NCBI RefSeq assembly: GCF_001511835.1
Contig: NZ_LN997848.1
Location: 1,178,001-1,242,000 of the forward strand
Direction of reading: 5' to 3'
From: Magnetospirillum sp. XM-1
GTDB lineage: Bacteria > Pseudomonadota > Alphaproteobacteria > Rhodospirillales > Magnetospirillaceae
Length of the DNA stretch: 64,000 nucleotides
Position numbers and translations under genes: made by a program. The notes under the pieces are model-generated. The model searched no databases. It was not told the DNA's origin and worked only from the letters and a program-made list of their open reading frames with translations. Below are positions 20,901 through 29,070 of this stretch, in pieces. Each line of letters starts with the position of its first letter. Positions within the stretch are counted from its first letter, which is position 1.

Positions 20901-22684
20901 ACATTGCCCTGGTGGTGGTGACCCCCGCCGGACTGGAAACCGCGCGTGCGCTCATGGCCCTGCTGCCCGGCGCCTCCATCCACGGTCTCGTCGGCCGGGT
21001 GGAGGGCGAGGTGGGCTTTCAGGACACCTCCGCCCATCTGCGCGCCCTGTTCGCCGCCCGCACCCCCATCGTCGGCATCTGCGCCGCCGGCATCCTGATC
21101 CGCGCCCTGGGGCCGGTGCTGGGCGACAAGCTGGCCGAGCCGCCGGTCCTGGCGGTGGGTGTGGACGGCTCCTCGGTAGTGCCGCTGCTGGGCGGCCATC
21201 ACGGGGCCAACGCCCTGGCGCGGCGGATCGCCGAAGGCCTGGGCGTCCGCCCGGCGCTCACCACCGCCGGCGAACTGGCGCTGGGCGTGGCGCTGGACGA
21301 CCCGCCGCCGGGCTGGAAGGTCGGCAATCCGGCCGCCGTGAAGTCGGTCACCGCCGCCCTGCTGGCCGAGGAGGGCGTGGCGCTGGAGGTGGAATCCGGC
21401 GATGCCCAATGGCTGGACGGCGTGGGCTTCGCCGAGGACGCCGAATACGCCATCCGCATTACCGACCGGTCGGTCGAGGCCGACGATCACGAACTGGTGC
21501 TGCATCCCCCCACCCTGGCCCTGGGGGTGGGTTGCGAGCGCAATGCGCCGGCCTCCGAACTGATCCGCCTGGTCCGGGACGTGCTGGCCCAGGAAGCCCT
21601 GTCGCCCAAATCCATCGCCTGCGTCGCCAGCATCGATCTCAAGGCCGACGAGGCGGCGGTGCATGAACTGGCCGCCGACCTCGGCGTGCCCGCCCGCTTC
21701 CTGACCGCCGCCGAGCTGGAGGCGGAGGCGTCTCGCCTCGCCAATCCGTCCGAGGTGGTATTCGCCGAGACCGGCTGCCACGGCGTGTCGGAAGGCGCCG
21801 CCCTGGCCATGGCCGGTGGCGACGGAATCCTGATCGTTCCCAAGGTCAAGGGGGCGCGCACCACCATGGCCCTGGCCCGCGCGCCGCGCGCCATCGCGGC
21901 GGAATCCAAGGGGCGGGCGCGGGGCAAGCTGTTCGTGGTCGGCATCGGCCCCGGCACGCCCCAATGGCGTTCGCCCGAGGCGTCGGCGGCCATCGAGGCC
22001 AGCAGCGATCTGGTGGGCTATGGCCTCTATCTCGACCTGCTGGGCCACGCGGCCCAGGGCAAGGAGCGGCACGAGAGCGCGCTGGGTGCCGAGGAGGCCC
22101 GCGCCGCCAGGGCGCTGGACCTCGCCGCCGAGGGTCGTACCGTCAGCCTGGTGTGTTCCGGCGATCCCGGCATCTACGCCCTGGCCACCCTGGTGTTCGA
22201 ACTGCTCGACCGCAGGAAGCGTGCCGACTGGAACCGGGTGGACGTGGTGGTGGTGCCGGGCATCTCGGCGCTGCAGGCCGCCGCCGCCCGCGCCGGCGCG
22301 CCGGTCAACCACGATTTCTGCACCATCTCGCTGTCCGACCTGCTGACCCCGTGGGAGAGCATCGAGACGCGGCTGAAGGCCGCAGCCCAGGCCGATTTCG
22401 TGGTGTGCTTCTACAACCCCGTCTCCCAGCGCCGCCGCGACCAGCTGCCGCGCGCCCGCGACATCCTGCTCTCGGGCCGCGGTCCCGACACGCCGGTGAT
22501 CCTGGCCCGCCAGCTGGGCCGCCCCGGCGAGACGGTCGAGGTGATCCGCCTGGGCGATCTCGACGCCGACAAGGTGGACATGCTGACCATGGTGGTGGTG
22601 GGGTCCAGCGAGACCCGTACCTTCGCCGCGGGACAGAACACCTGGACCTACACGCCCCGGGGCTACGGCAAGAAGATGGTGTAA
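20891..22684 (+). CDS. CbiG-CobJ(CbiH) fusion: cobalt-precorrin-5A hydrolase and C17-methyltransferase
   Basis: 597 residues from ATG 20891, preceded by GAGGAAAAGC. Residues 1-345 are CbiG-like: central GICAAGILIRAL and LLGGHHGANALARRIA, then the C-terminal CbiG domain (ACVASIDLKADEAAV). CbiG removes the acetaldehyde fragment in the anaerobic pathway. From about residue 352 a tetrapyrrole methylase begins (LFVVGIGPGTPQWRSPEA, CSGDPGIYALA, VVPGISALQAAAARAGAP), matching CobJ/CbiH, the ring-contracting C17 methyltransferase. The fusion joins consecutive steps of the pathway. It is the last gene of the run; a 69-bp gap follows. Confidence 0.94.
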   Translation: MALNIALVVVTPAGLETARALMALLPGASIHGLVGRVEGEVGFQDTSAHLRALFAARTPIVGICAAGILIRALGPVLGDKLAEPPVLAVGVDGSSVVPLLGGHHGANALARRIAEGLGVRPALTTAGELALGVALDDPPPGWKVGNPAAVKSVTAALLAEEGVALEVESGDAQWLDGVGFAEDAEYAIRITDRSVEADDHELVLHPPTLALGVGCERNAPASELIRLVRDVLAQEALSPKSIACVASIDLKADEAAVHELAADLGVPARFLTAAELEAEASRLANPSEVVFAETGCHGVSEGAALAMAGGDGILIVPKVKGARTTMALARAPRAIAAESKGRARGKLFVVGIGPGTPQWRSPEASAAIEASSDLVGYGLYLDLLGHAAQGKERHESALGAEEARAARALDLAAEGRTVSLVCSGDPGIYALATLVFELLDRRKRADWNRVDVVVVPGISALQAAAARAGAPVNHDFCTISLSDLLTPWESIETRLKAAAQADFVVCFYNPVSQRRRDQLPRARDILLSGRGPDTPVILARQLGRPGETVEVIRLGDLDADKVDMLTMVVVGSSETRTFAAGQNTWTYTPRGYGKKMV

Positions 22685-22753
22685 AGCGAGGCTTGCTCCC
22701 GCCTGCGGACGTCGTATCATTTCCCTCTTACGGCTTCTCGCCCCGAGGGAAAT

Positions 22754-24211
22754 ATGCGTCGCTCCTCCGCCCTGATTGCCGCCTTGCTGGCTTCGACCCT
22801 GCTCTCCTCGTGCCAGGTCACGCCGGGCACGGGAAAGAGCAACTTCAACATGCTGTCGGCCGAGGACGAGCAGAAGATGGGCGCCGAGGCCCATCCCGAC
22901 ATTCTGAAGCAATACGGCGGCGCCTATGACGATCCCAAGGTCCAGGCCTATGTGGCGGGTATCGGCAAGCGGCTGGTGGGCCATACCGAGACCCCCGGCG
23001 CACCCTTCCGCTTCACCGTCCTGAACGGCACCATCGTCAATGCCTTCGCCCTGCCGGGTGGCTATGTCTACGTCACCCGCGGCCTGCTGGCCCTGGCCGA
23101 CGACGAGGCCGAGCTGGCCGGCGTGGTGGGCCACGAGATCGGCCATGTCACCGGACGCCACACCGCCCAACGCTACAGCCAGGCCATGGCCGCCAACGTG
23201 GCGACCGGCGTGCTGGGCGTGGTGGTGGGCGTGCTGACCGGCGTGTCGGGGGCGGGCGACATCGCCCAGCTGGGCGCGGCGGCCTATATCCAGGGCTATT
23301 CCCGCGACCAGGAGAGCGAGGCCGACCAACTGGGCATCCGCTACATGACGGTCAGCGGCTGGAATCCCGACAGCATGGCGACCTTCTTGGGCAAGCTGCG
23401 CGACCAGGCGCGGCTGGAGGCGGTGCTGGCCGGGCGTTCCCCCGACGAGGTGGACGAGACCTCGCTGTTCGCCAGCCATCCCCGCACCCTGGACCGCGTC
23501 AAGGACGCCGCCGCCGCGGCCAAGGCCGCCGACGGCAAGGGCGCGGTGGGGCGCGATCAGTATCTGACTCATATGGACGGCCTGCTGGTGGGCGACGATC
23601 CCGACGAGGGCGTGGTGAGGGGGCGGGTGTTCTCCCATGCCGGGCTGGGCATCCGCTACGAGGTGCCGGCCGGCTTCAACCTGATCAATGGAGCCAAGGC
23701 GGTGACGGCCACCCACAAGGACGGGTCGCTGATCCGCTTCGACATGGGGGCCGAGGCCCATGGCGACATGACCAACTACCTGCAGACCCAGTGGGCCAAG
23801 GGGGCGCGGCTGACGGGGATCGAGGCGCTGGAGATCAACGGCATGCCGGCCGCCACCGGGATGACCAAGCTCAACACCAACAAGGGCACCATGGATGCCC
23901 GCCTGCTGGCGGTGAAGAACGGCAAGCAGACCTACCGCTTCCTCTATCTGACGCCACCCAACCAGACGGCGGCCCATGCCCAGGAATTCAAGACCTCGGG
24001 CCTGTCGCTTCGGAAGATGACCGAGGCGGAAAAGTCCGCCACGAAGCCCTTGAAGCTGAAGATCATCACCGCCAAGGCCGGCGACACCGTGGAGAAGCTG
24101 GCCGAGCAGCTGCCCTATGACGACCACAAGGTCGAGCGTTTCCGCGTGCTCAACGGGCTCGGCGACGGCGAGGGCGTGAAGCCGGGCCAGAAGCTGAAGA
24201 CAGTTATCTGA
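22754..24211 (+). CDS. M48 family metalloprotease lipoprotein, BepA-like, with LysM-like tail
   Basis: 485 residues. The N-terminus is a lipoprotein signal with lipobox LLSSC (Cys near 21), so it is membrane-anchored in the periplasm. The protease motif GVVGHEIGHVTGRH carries HEXXH, and the third zinc ligand region is DQESEADQLGIRYM. A middle domain of unknown role follows. The last 50 residues (ITAKAGDTVEKLAEQ, then LNGLGDGEGVKPGQKL) resemble a LysM peptidoglycan-binding repeat. The likely job is quality control of outer-membrane proteins, by analogy with BepA. Its end overlaps the convergent rppH by 8 bp. Confidence 0.9.
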   Translation: MRRSSALIAALLASTLLSSCQVTPGTGKSNFNMLSAEDEQKMGAEAHPDILKQYGGAYDDPKVQAYVAGIGKRLVGHTETPGAPFRFTVLNGTIVNAFALPGGYVYVTRGLLALADDEAELAGVVGHEIGHVTGRHTAQRYSQAMAANVATGVLGVVVGVLTGVSGAGDIAQLGAAAYIQGYSRDQESEADQLGIRYMTVSGWNPDSMATFLGKLRDQARLEAVLAGRSPDEVDETSLFASHPRTLDRVKDAAAAAKAADGKGAVGRDQYLTHMDGLLVGDDPDEGVVRGRVFSHAGLGIRYEVPAGFNLINGAKAVTATHKDGSLIRFDMGAEAHGDMTNYLQTQWAKGARLTGIEALEINGMPAATGMTKLNTNKGTMDARLLAVKNGKQTYRFLYLTPPNQTAAHAQEFKTSGLSLRKMTEAEKSATKPLKLKIITAKAGDTVEKLAEQLPYDDHKVERFRVLNGLGDGEGVKPGQKLKTVI

Positions 24212-24716
24212 GGGTGAGCGAGCGGGCCAGCGGCAGGAACTCGGCCACCACCTGATCATAGAGCGCCCGTTTGAACGGGATGATCAGGGCCGGCACCTCG
24301 GCCAGATCCATCCAGCACCAGCGCTCGAATTCCGGGTGCTCGGTCTCGAGATTGATGTCGGCATCGGTTCCGGTGAAGCGGGCGCAGAACCATTTCTGGG
24401 TCTGGCCGCGAAAACGGCCCTTCCAGCTCCTGTCGGCGATCTCGGGCGGCAGGTCGTAGGAGATCCATCCCCGGCTTTCGGCGATGATCTCGGCCCTGTT
24501 CGTGCCGATTTCCTCTTCCATCTCGCGCAGCGCGGTGGCGCGCGGGTCCTCGCCCTCGTCGATGCCGCCCTGGGGGAACTGCCAGGCGTTGCCGGGCGTG
24601 TCGATGCGCTGGGCGACGAAGGCCAGCCCCTGGGCGTTGAGCAGCACCAGCCCGATGCCGGGGCGGTAGGGGCGCTGGTCGTAGGGCAGGACGGGGGCCT
24701 TGTTCTTCTTGCTCAT
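24204..24716 (-). CDS. rppH: RNA pyrophosphohydrolase RppH
   Basis: 170 residues. The full Nudix box GGIDEGEDPRATALREMEEEIG is present, and the N-terminus YRPGIGLVLLNAQGLAFVAQR is typical of RppH. It removes pyrophosphate from triphosphorylated mRNA 5' ends and so starts decay. It is the last gene of a minus-strand run; its ATG overlaps the stop of the deacetylase-like gene by 4 bp. Confidence 0.95.
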   Translation of the reverse strand: MSKKNKAPVLPYDQRPYRPGIGLVLLNAQGLAFVAQRIDTPGNAWQFPQGGIDEGEDPRATALREMEEEIGTNRAEIIAESRGWISYDLPPEIADRSWKGRFRGQTQKWFCARFTGTDADINLETEHPEFERWCWMDLAEVPALIIPFKRALYDQVVAEFLPLARSLTLR

Positions 24717-26161
24717 GACTTTCCGGGGGCGGGCGGGGGCTGGACCAGGGTGGAGACCGGCACGATCACCAGCTTCTGGCCGTCGAAATCGTTGAGCCAG
24801 GGCAGCAGCCGGTCGAAGGACAGCGGCCGGGGATTGATCACCACCAGGGCCTTGCCCTTGGTGCGCGCCGCGATGGACACCTGATTGAGGCGCATCTCGA
24901 TGGCCTCGCGGAACAGGTCGGAATCGGCGACCGCCGTTATGGGGGCGATGGCCGGAACGCGGTCGGCGGGCGCGGCTCCCGGTCCAACGTAAAGCAGGCC
25001 GTGCTCGCGCAGCTTGGCCAGGGTCTGGACGATCTGTTCGCTGGCGGCGAACTTGTCACCCAGCGAGATCAGGCCGGTATAGCCGGTGGCGCGGGTCATC
25101 ACCCCTTCGATGCGGGCCAGATTGGTCTCGGGCGGGACCGCGTTGGTCATGCCCAGCGGGCCGGGGTCGCGGGGCTGGGCGCCGTTGGTATCGGCGGGCA
25201 GCACCATCATCACCTCGTGGCCGTGGTCGCGGGCCTTCTTCACCCATTTGTCCAGGCCCTGGGCATAGGGGCTGAAGGCCAGCGTCACCTCGGGCGGCAG
25301 CTTGGCGATGGCGGCCTCGGTGGCGTTCTTGTCCAGGCCCATGTCCATCACCACCACGGCGACCTTGCCGCGATCGGCGGGGCCGGACCACGGGCGGGCG
25401 TAGACCTGCCAGGGCTGCTTGCCGTCGGGGCCGGGGGCGGGAATGTCGCCGATGGCGGTCTTCTTCACCAGCTCCTTGACCGGGGCGGCGGGCAGCGCCT
25501 TGACCTCACCCTTCAAGGCCGGCAGGCCCTCGTAGCTGGGGGGCTTGTCGGCGTTGCGGGGATTGGGCTGGGTGGGCACGCCCGAGGCATCCACCGCCGG
25601 CGGCGCCTTGGGGGCGAAGGCCTTGGAGACCGGCGATTCCGGCTCGGCCACGTAATCGCCCGGCGGCAACGCCGCCATTTTACCATCCGGCGGCAGGGCG
25701 GCGGTCTTGGACACGGGCGGGGCGTCCGGCCTGGCCTCGGCCGGCGGCAGGGCCGCCTTTTCCGGGGCGATGGCGGGCGGCAGGGAATCGGGCGACGGCG
25801 TGTCGTCGGGCACCGCCTTCAGCATCTCGCCGGCCGGCTTGTCGGCGCCGGGCGCCGCCGGCGGGGTCAGCAGGCCGCCCCCGGCCCCCGGCTTGGCCGC
25901 CTCGCCCCGTCCGGGCAGTTCGAAGGACAGCTTGGGCGGGTTCTCGCCCACATCCATCAGGCCGATCAGGTCGCGGGCCTGATAGGCGGTGAACAGATAG
26001 GCCGCGCCGCCCAGTCCGCCGCCCGCCACTAAAATCCCCAGGCCGATGAGAATCGGCCTGAGGTTCAGCGGCTTGCGTTCGGGCTTGATCTCCTCGACGA
26101 CGATCTCGGGAATGGGCTCGTCGTCCAGTTCCTCGAGATCGAAGTGGGTGTCTGCGGCCAT
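24713..26161 (-). CDS. Divergent polysaccharide deacetylase family protein (DUF610/YibQ-like)
   Basis: 482 residues. A short cytoplasmic acidic N-terminus is followed by one transmembrane helix near residues 36-58 (PILIGLGILVAGGGLGGAAY). A Pro/Ala-rich linker runs to about residue 235. The C-terminal domain is the divergent deacetylase fold (VAVVVMDMGLDKNATEAAIA, HGHEVMMVLP, AITAVADSDLFREAI). Catalytic metal ligands of true deacetylases are not all evident, so enzymatic activity is uncertain. The gene sits between ctpA and rppH. Confidence 0.88.
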   Translation of the reverse strand: MAADTHFDLEELDDEPIPEIVVEEIKPERKPLNLRPILIGLGILVAGGGLGGAAYLFTAYQARDLIGLMDVGENPPKLSFELPGRGEAAKPGAGGGLLTPPAAPGADKPAGEMLKAVPDDTPSPDSLPPAIAPEKAALPPAEARPDAPPVSKTAALPPDGKMAALPPGDYVAEPESPVSKAFAPKAPPAVDASGVPTQPNPRNADKPPSYEGLPALKGEVKALPAAPVKELVKKTAIGDIPAPGPDGKQPWQVYARPWSGPADRGKVAVVVMDMGLDKNATEAAIAKLPPEVTLAFSPYAQGLDKWVKKARDHGHEVMMVLPADTNGAQPRDPGPLGMTNAVPPETNLARIEGVMTRATGYTGLISLGDKFAASEQIVQTLAKLREHGLLYVGPGAAPADRVPAIAPITAVADSDLFREAIEMRLNQVSIAARTKGKALVVINPRPLSFDRLLPWLNDFDGQKLVIVPVSTLVQPPPAPGKS

Positions 26162-26182
26162 GGATGCGGACCCGTGCCCCGC

Positions 26183-27556
26183 TTACCGCTGGGCCGGGCG
26201 ATAGAGCGACAGGCCGCGCAGCAGATCCAGGGCCCGGGCCAACTGGTAGTCCTGGGCCGGGTCGCCCAGCTTGATGGGCGTCGGCGCCTCGGCCTTGCCG
26301 CCCTCGCCCTTGGGCTCGGGGGCCTTGGGTTCGGGCGCCGTGGCCTTGGGCTCGGCGGCGGGCTTGGACTCCTTGGCGTCGGGCTTGGGCTTGTCGCCGT
26401 TGGGATTGGGCAGGGCCTTGCGCAAGGACGCTTCCGAGCGGCGCTCCACGGCGGCGCCGGCGATGGGCTCCACCTTGGATTGGGCCGCCTTGATGTCGGG
26501 TTCGATGCCCACCGCCTGGATGGAACGGCCCGAGGGCGTGTAGTAGCGGGCCGTGGTCAGGCGCAGCGAGCCGTGGCCGTGCAGCGGCATCAGGGTCTGG
26601 ACCGAGCCCTTGCCGAACGAGCGGGTGCCCAGCAGCACGGCGCGCTTGTGGTCCTGCAGGGCGCCGGCGACGATTTCCGAGGCCGAGGCCGAACCGTCGT
26701 TGATCAGCACCACCAGCGGCAGGCCGTCGGCGATGTCGCCGGGCCGGGCGTTGAAGCGCTGGGTGTCCTCGGGCCGGCGGGACCGCGTCGAGACGATCTC
26801 GCCCTTGTCCAGGAAGTCGTCGGACACCGCCACCGCCTGATCCAGCAGGCCGCCGGGATTGTTGCGCAGGTCGATGACGAAGCCGGTCGGCGTCTTGCCG
26901 ATGTCCTTCTTCAGTTGACCCATGATGCGCACCAGATCGGCGTGGGTGGTGGCGCTGAACTGCGAGATGCGGATGTAGCCGATGTCGCCGTGGGTCTGGC
27001 CCTTGACCGTCTGCACCTTGATGACGGCCCGCGTCAGCTTGATGTCGAAGGGCTGTTCCACGCCCACGCGGCGCACGGTCAGCTTGATGTCGGTGTTGAC
27101 GGTGCCGCGCATGCGGTCCACCGCCTCGGACAGCGACAGGCCCTGGACCGGCTCGCCGTCCAGGTGGGTGACGAAGTCGCCGGGCTGCATGCCGGCGCGG
27201 TAGGCGGGCGTGTCGTCGATGGGCGAGACCACCTTGACCCAGCCGTTCTCCATGGTCACTTCCAGGCCCAGCCCGCCGAACTCGCCACGGGTCTGGATGT
27301 CCATGTCCTTAGAGTTTTTGGGGTTGAGATAGGCCGAGTGGGGGTCGAGCGAGGCCAGCATGCCGTTCAGGGCGGCCTCGATCAGCTCCTCGTCATTGAC
27401 GGGTTCCACATACTCGCTGCGGACCTTTTCCAGCACTTCGCCGAACAGGTCGAGAAGCTTGTAGGTTTCCTTGCGCTCGGCGGCGGAAACGGGGGTGAGG
27501 GCGGTCGTCGACAGCAGGGCGAAGCTGCCCGCCGCGATCAGAATCTTGCGAATCAT
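26183..27556 (-). CDS. ctpA: Carboxyl-terminal processing protease, S41 family
   Basis: 457 residues with a cleavable signal peptide ending VSAA near residue 25, so it is periplasmic. A PDZ domain covers about residues 90-175 (FGGLGLEVTMENGWVKVV). The catalytic core has NDGSASASEIVAGALQD with the Ser nucleophile and TRSFGKGSVQT with the catalytic Lys. The last 90 residues are a low-complexity Lys/Pro/Glu tail. Its start overlaps the EnvC-like gene by 4 bp, which fits coordinated control of cell-wall hydrolases. Confidence 0.95.
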   Translation of the reverse strand: MIRKILIAAGSFALLSTTALTPVSAAERKETYKLLDLFGEVLEKVRSEYVEPVNDEELIEAALNGMLASLDPHSAYLNPKNSKDMDIQTRGEFGGLGLEVTMENGWVKVVSPIDDTPAYRAGMQPGDFVTHLDGEPVQGLSLSEAVDRMRGTVNTDIKLTVRRVGVEQPFDIKLTRAVIKVQTVKGQTHGDIGYIRISQFSATTHADLVRIMGQLKKDIGKTPTGFVIDLRNNPGGLLDQAVAVSDDFLDKGEIVSTRSRRPEDTQRFNARPGDIADGLPLVVLINDGSASASEIVAGALQDHKRAVLLGTRSFGKGSVQTLMPLHGHGSLRLTTARYYTPSGRSIQAVGIEPDIKAAQSKVEPIAGAAVERRSEASLRKALPNPNGDKPKPDAKESKPAAEPKATAPEPKAPEPKGEGGKAEAPTPIKLGDPAQDYQLARALDLLRGLSLYRPAQR

Positions 27557-29070
27557 CCACTAGCCTTACTTTTTTGTGCCATGAGCCAAGGCAACGGGTT
27601 GACCGGCTGGCCATTGCGGCGCAGCTCCACGTAAAGGTTGGGCTTGCTGTCGTCCTGCCCCATGACGCCGACGGGCTCGCCCGTCAACAGCTTCTGGCCG
27701 ACGGCGCAGTCGATCTGCGCCATTCCCGCCAGCAGGGTATGATAGCCCTCGCTGTGTTCGATGATCAAGAGAAGGCCGTAACCCCTGAACGGACCAGCAA
27801 AAGCCACGTGTCCGTCATAGGGGGCGATGACCTGGGCGGCCTTGCGGGTGTTGATGGTGATGCCCTTGGAGACGTGGCCGACGTCGTTGGGCTGGCCGTA
27901 GGTTTCCACCACCCGGCCACGGGCGGGGTAGGGCAGGCGGCCCTGGGCCTGGCTGAACGGCCTGTCGTTCTTCACCGGGCGGGTGGCGGCGGCTTCGCGG
28001 GACGCCACCTCCGCCTCGTGGGCGGCCTTTTCGGCGGCCAGCTGCTTTTCCTTGGCCTCGGCCTGGGCCCTGAGCTCGGCTTCCTGGGCGGCCCTGGCGG
28101 CGGCCTCCTGGCGGGCTCTCGCCTCGGCGGCGGCCTGCTGGGCGGCCTTGCTCGCCTCCTCGTCGCGGGCCTTGGCTTCGGCGATGGCCTGCTGCGCCGC
28201 CCTTTGCGCGGCCAGCTCGGCCTCGCGGGCGGCCTTGCTCGCGGCCAGCTCGGCCTCGCGGGCGATGCGCCGCGCCGTGGCCTCGGTCTCGCGGGCCAGC
28301 TTTTCCGCGGCCGCCTTGGCGGCGGCCTCGGCCAGCCGGCGTTCGCGTTCCTGGTCCAGGCGGCTCAGCAGATCGCGCAGGTCTTCCGCCTGGCCGCCCA
28401 GGTCCTGCAGCCGGGCCTCGAGCGCGCGGCGTTCCTGTTCGGTGGCGTTCTGCACCTGGAATTTGCGTTCGAACATGTCCTTGATGCGGACATGCTCGCG
28501 TTCGAGCGTGCCGGTGGTGGCGGCGATCAGCTTGCGCTGCTCGCTGATTTCGGTGCGCAGCTTGGCGACGCCGTCGATTTCCACCCGCAGGTCGCGGGCC
28601 GATTGCTCGATCTGGGGCACGGCGGCGCGCAGCAGGATGGCCGAGCGCACCGTGTCGGCCGGGCTTTGCGGCTGGGCGATCAGCGCCTCGGTGGGGCGCC
28701 AGGCCAGGCGTTGGAGCGCGGTGAGCACGCCGACCATCTGGCGCGAGCGGCGCTCCAGGGCGTCGGAGCGGCTGATCTCGCGCTTGCGCAGGTCCTCCAG
28801 CTGGGTTTCCAGCTCGGACAGCAGGTCCTCGCTCTCCTGGGCCTTGCCTGCGGCCTTGACCATCTCGGCGCGCAGCCGTGCCGTCTCGGCGGACAGTTCC
28901 TCGGCCTTGCGCCGCACGTCCTCGTGCTCGGCGCGGGAACGCTCCAGCTGGCCTTCCAGTTCCTTGAGGCGTTCGCCGGCATCCACCGGGCGGTCCCAGG
29001 TGGCAAGAGCGGGCGCCGCTCCCAGCAGGAGCAGCGCCGCCGCGGTGACGAGGGTTTTAGCCTGCGGCAC
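27553..29070 (-). CDS. EnvC-like murein hydrolase activator with degenerate LytM domain
   Basis: 505 residues starting at GTG 29070, with a signal peptide (ALLLLGAAPALA). Residues about 30-230 are coiled coil. A very Ala/Glu/Arg-rich helix with internal repeats follows to about 355. Residues 370-500 are a LytM/M23 fold (GRVVETYGQPNDVGHVSKGI, VIAPYDGHVAFAGPF). The zinc ligands are altered: the HXXXD position reads VSKGI and the HXH position reads YVELR. As in E. coli EnvC this indicates an amidase activator and not an enzyme. It overlaps gpmI by 14 bp and ctpA by 4 bp. Confidence 0.9.
   Translation of the reverse strand: MPQAKTLVTAAALLLLGAAPALATWDRPVDAGERLKELEGQLERSRAEHEDVRRKAEELSAETARLRAEMVKAAGKAQESEDLLSELETQLEDLRKREISRSDALERRSRQMVGVLTALQRLAWRPTEALIAQPQSPADTVRSAILLRAAVPQIEQSARDLRVEIDGVAKLRTEISEQRKLIAATTGTLEREHVRIKDMFERKFQVQNATEQERRALEARLQDLGGQAEDLRDLLSRLDQERERRLAEAAAKAAAEKLARETEATARRIAREAELAASKAAREAELAAQRAAQQAIAEAKARDEEASKAAQQAAAEARARQEAAARAAQEAELRAQAEAKEKQLAAEKAAHEAEVASREAAATRPVKNDRPFSQAQGRLPYPARGRVVETYGQPNDVGHVSKGITINTRKAAQVIAPYDGHVAFAGPFRGYGLLLIIEHSEGYHTLLAGMAQIDCAVGQKLLTGEPVGVMGQDDSKPNLYVELRRNGQPVNPLPWLMAQKSKASG
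28208..28264. repeat. 24-bp direct repeat inside the EnvC-like gene
   Basis: Two identical 24-bp copies (28208-28231 and 28241-28264), 33 bp apart, encode successive AREAELAA helical units. They are a product of tandem expansion of the coiled-coil segment. Confidence 0.85.

Noticed and set aside
20873..24259. Very long open frame on the minus strand opposite the cobalamin genes
   Set aside because: It is rich in His, Gln, Gly and Ala, matches no family, and lies antisense to genes with clear motifs. High-GC third positions create such frames.
24713..26161. Reading the ctpA-rppH intervening gene as a true chitin/polysaccharide deacetylase
   Set aside because: The usual metal-binding set is not evident; only the divergent family assignment is supported.
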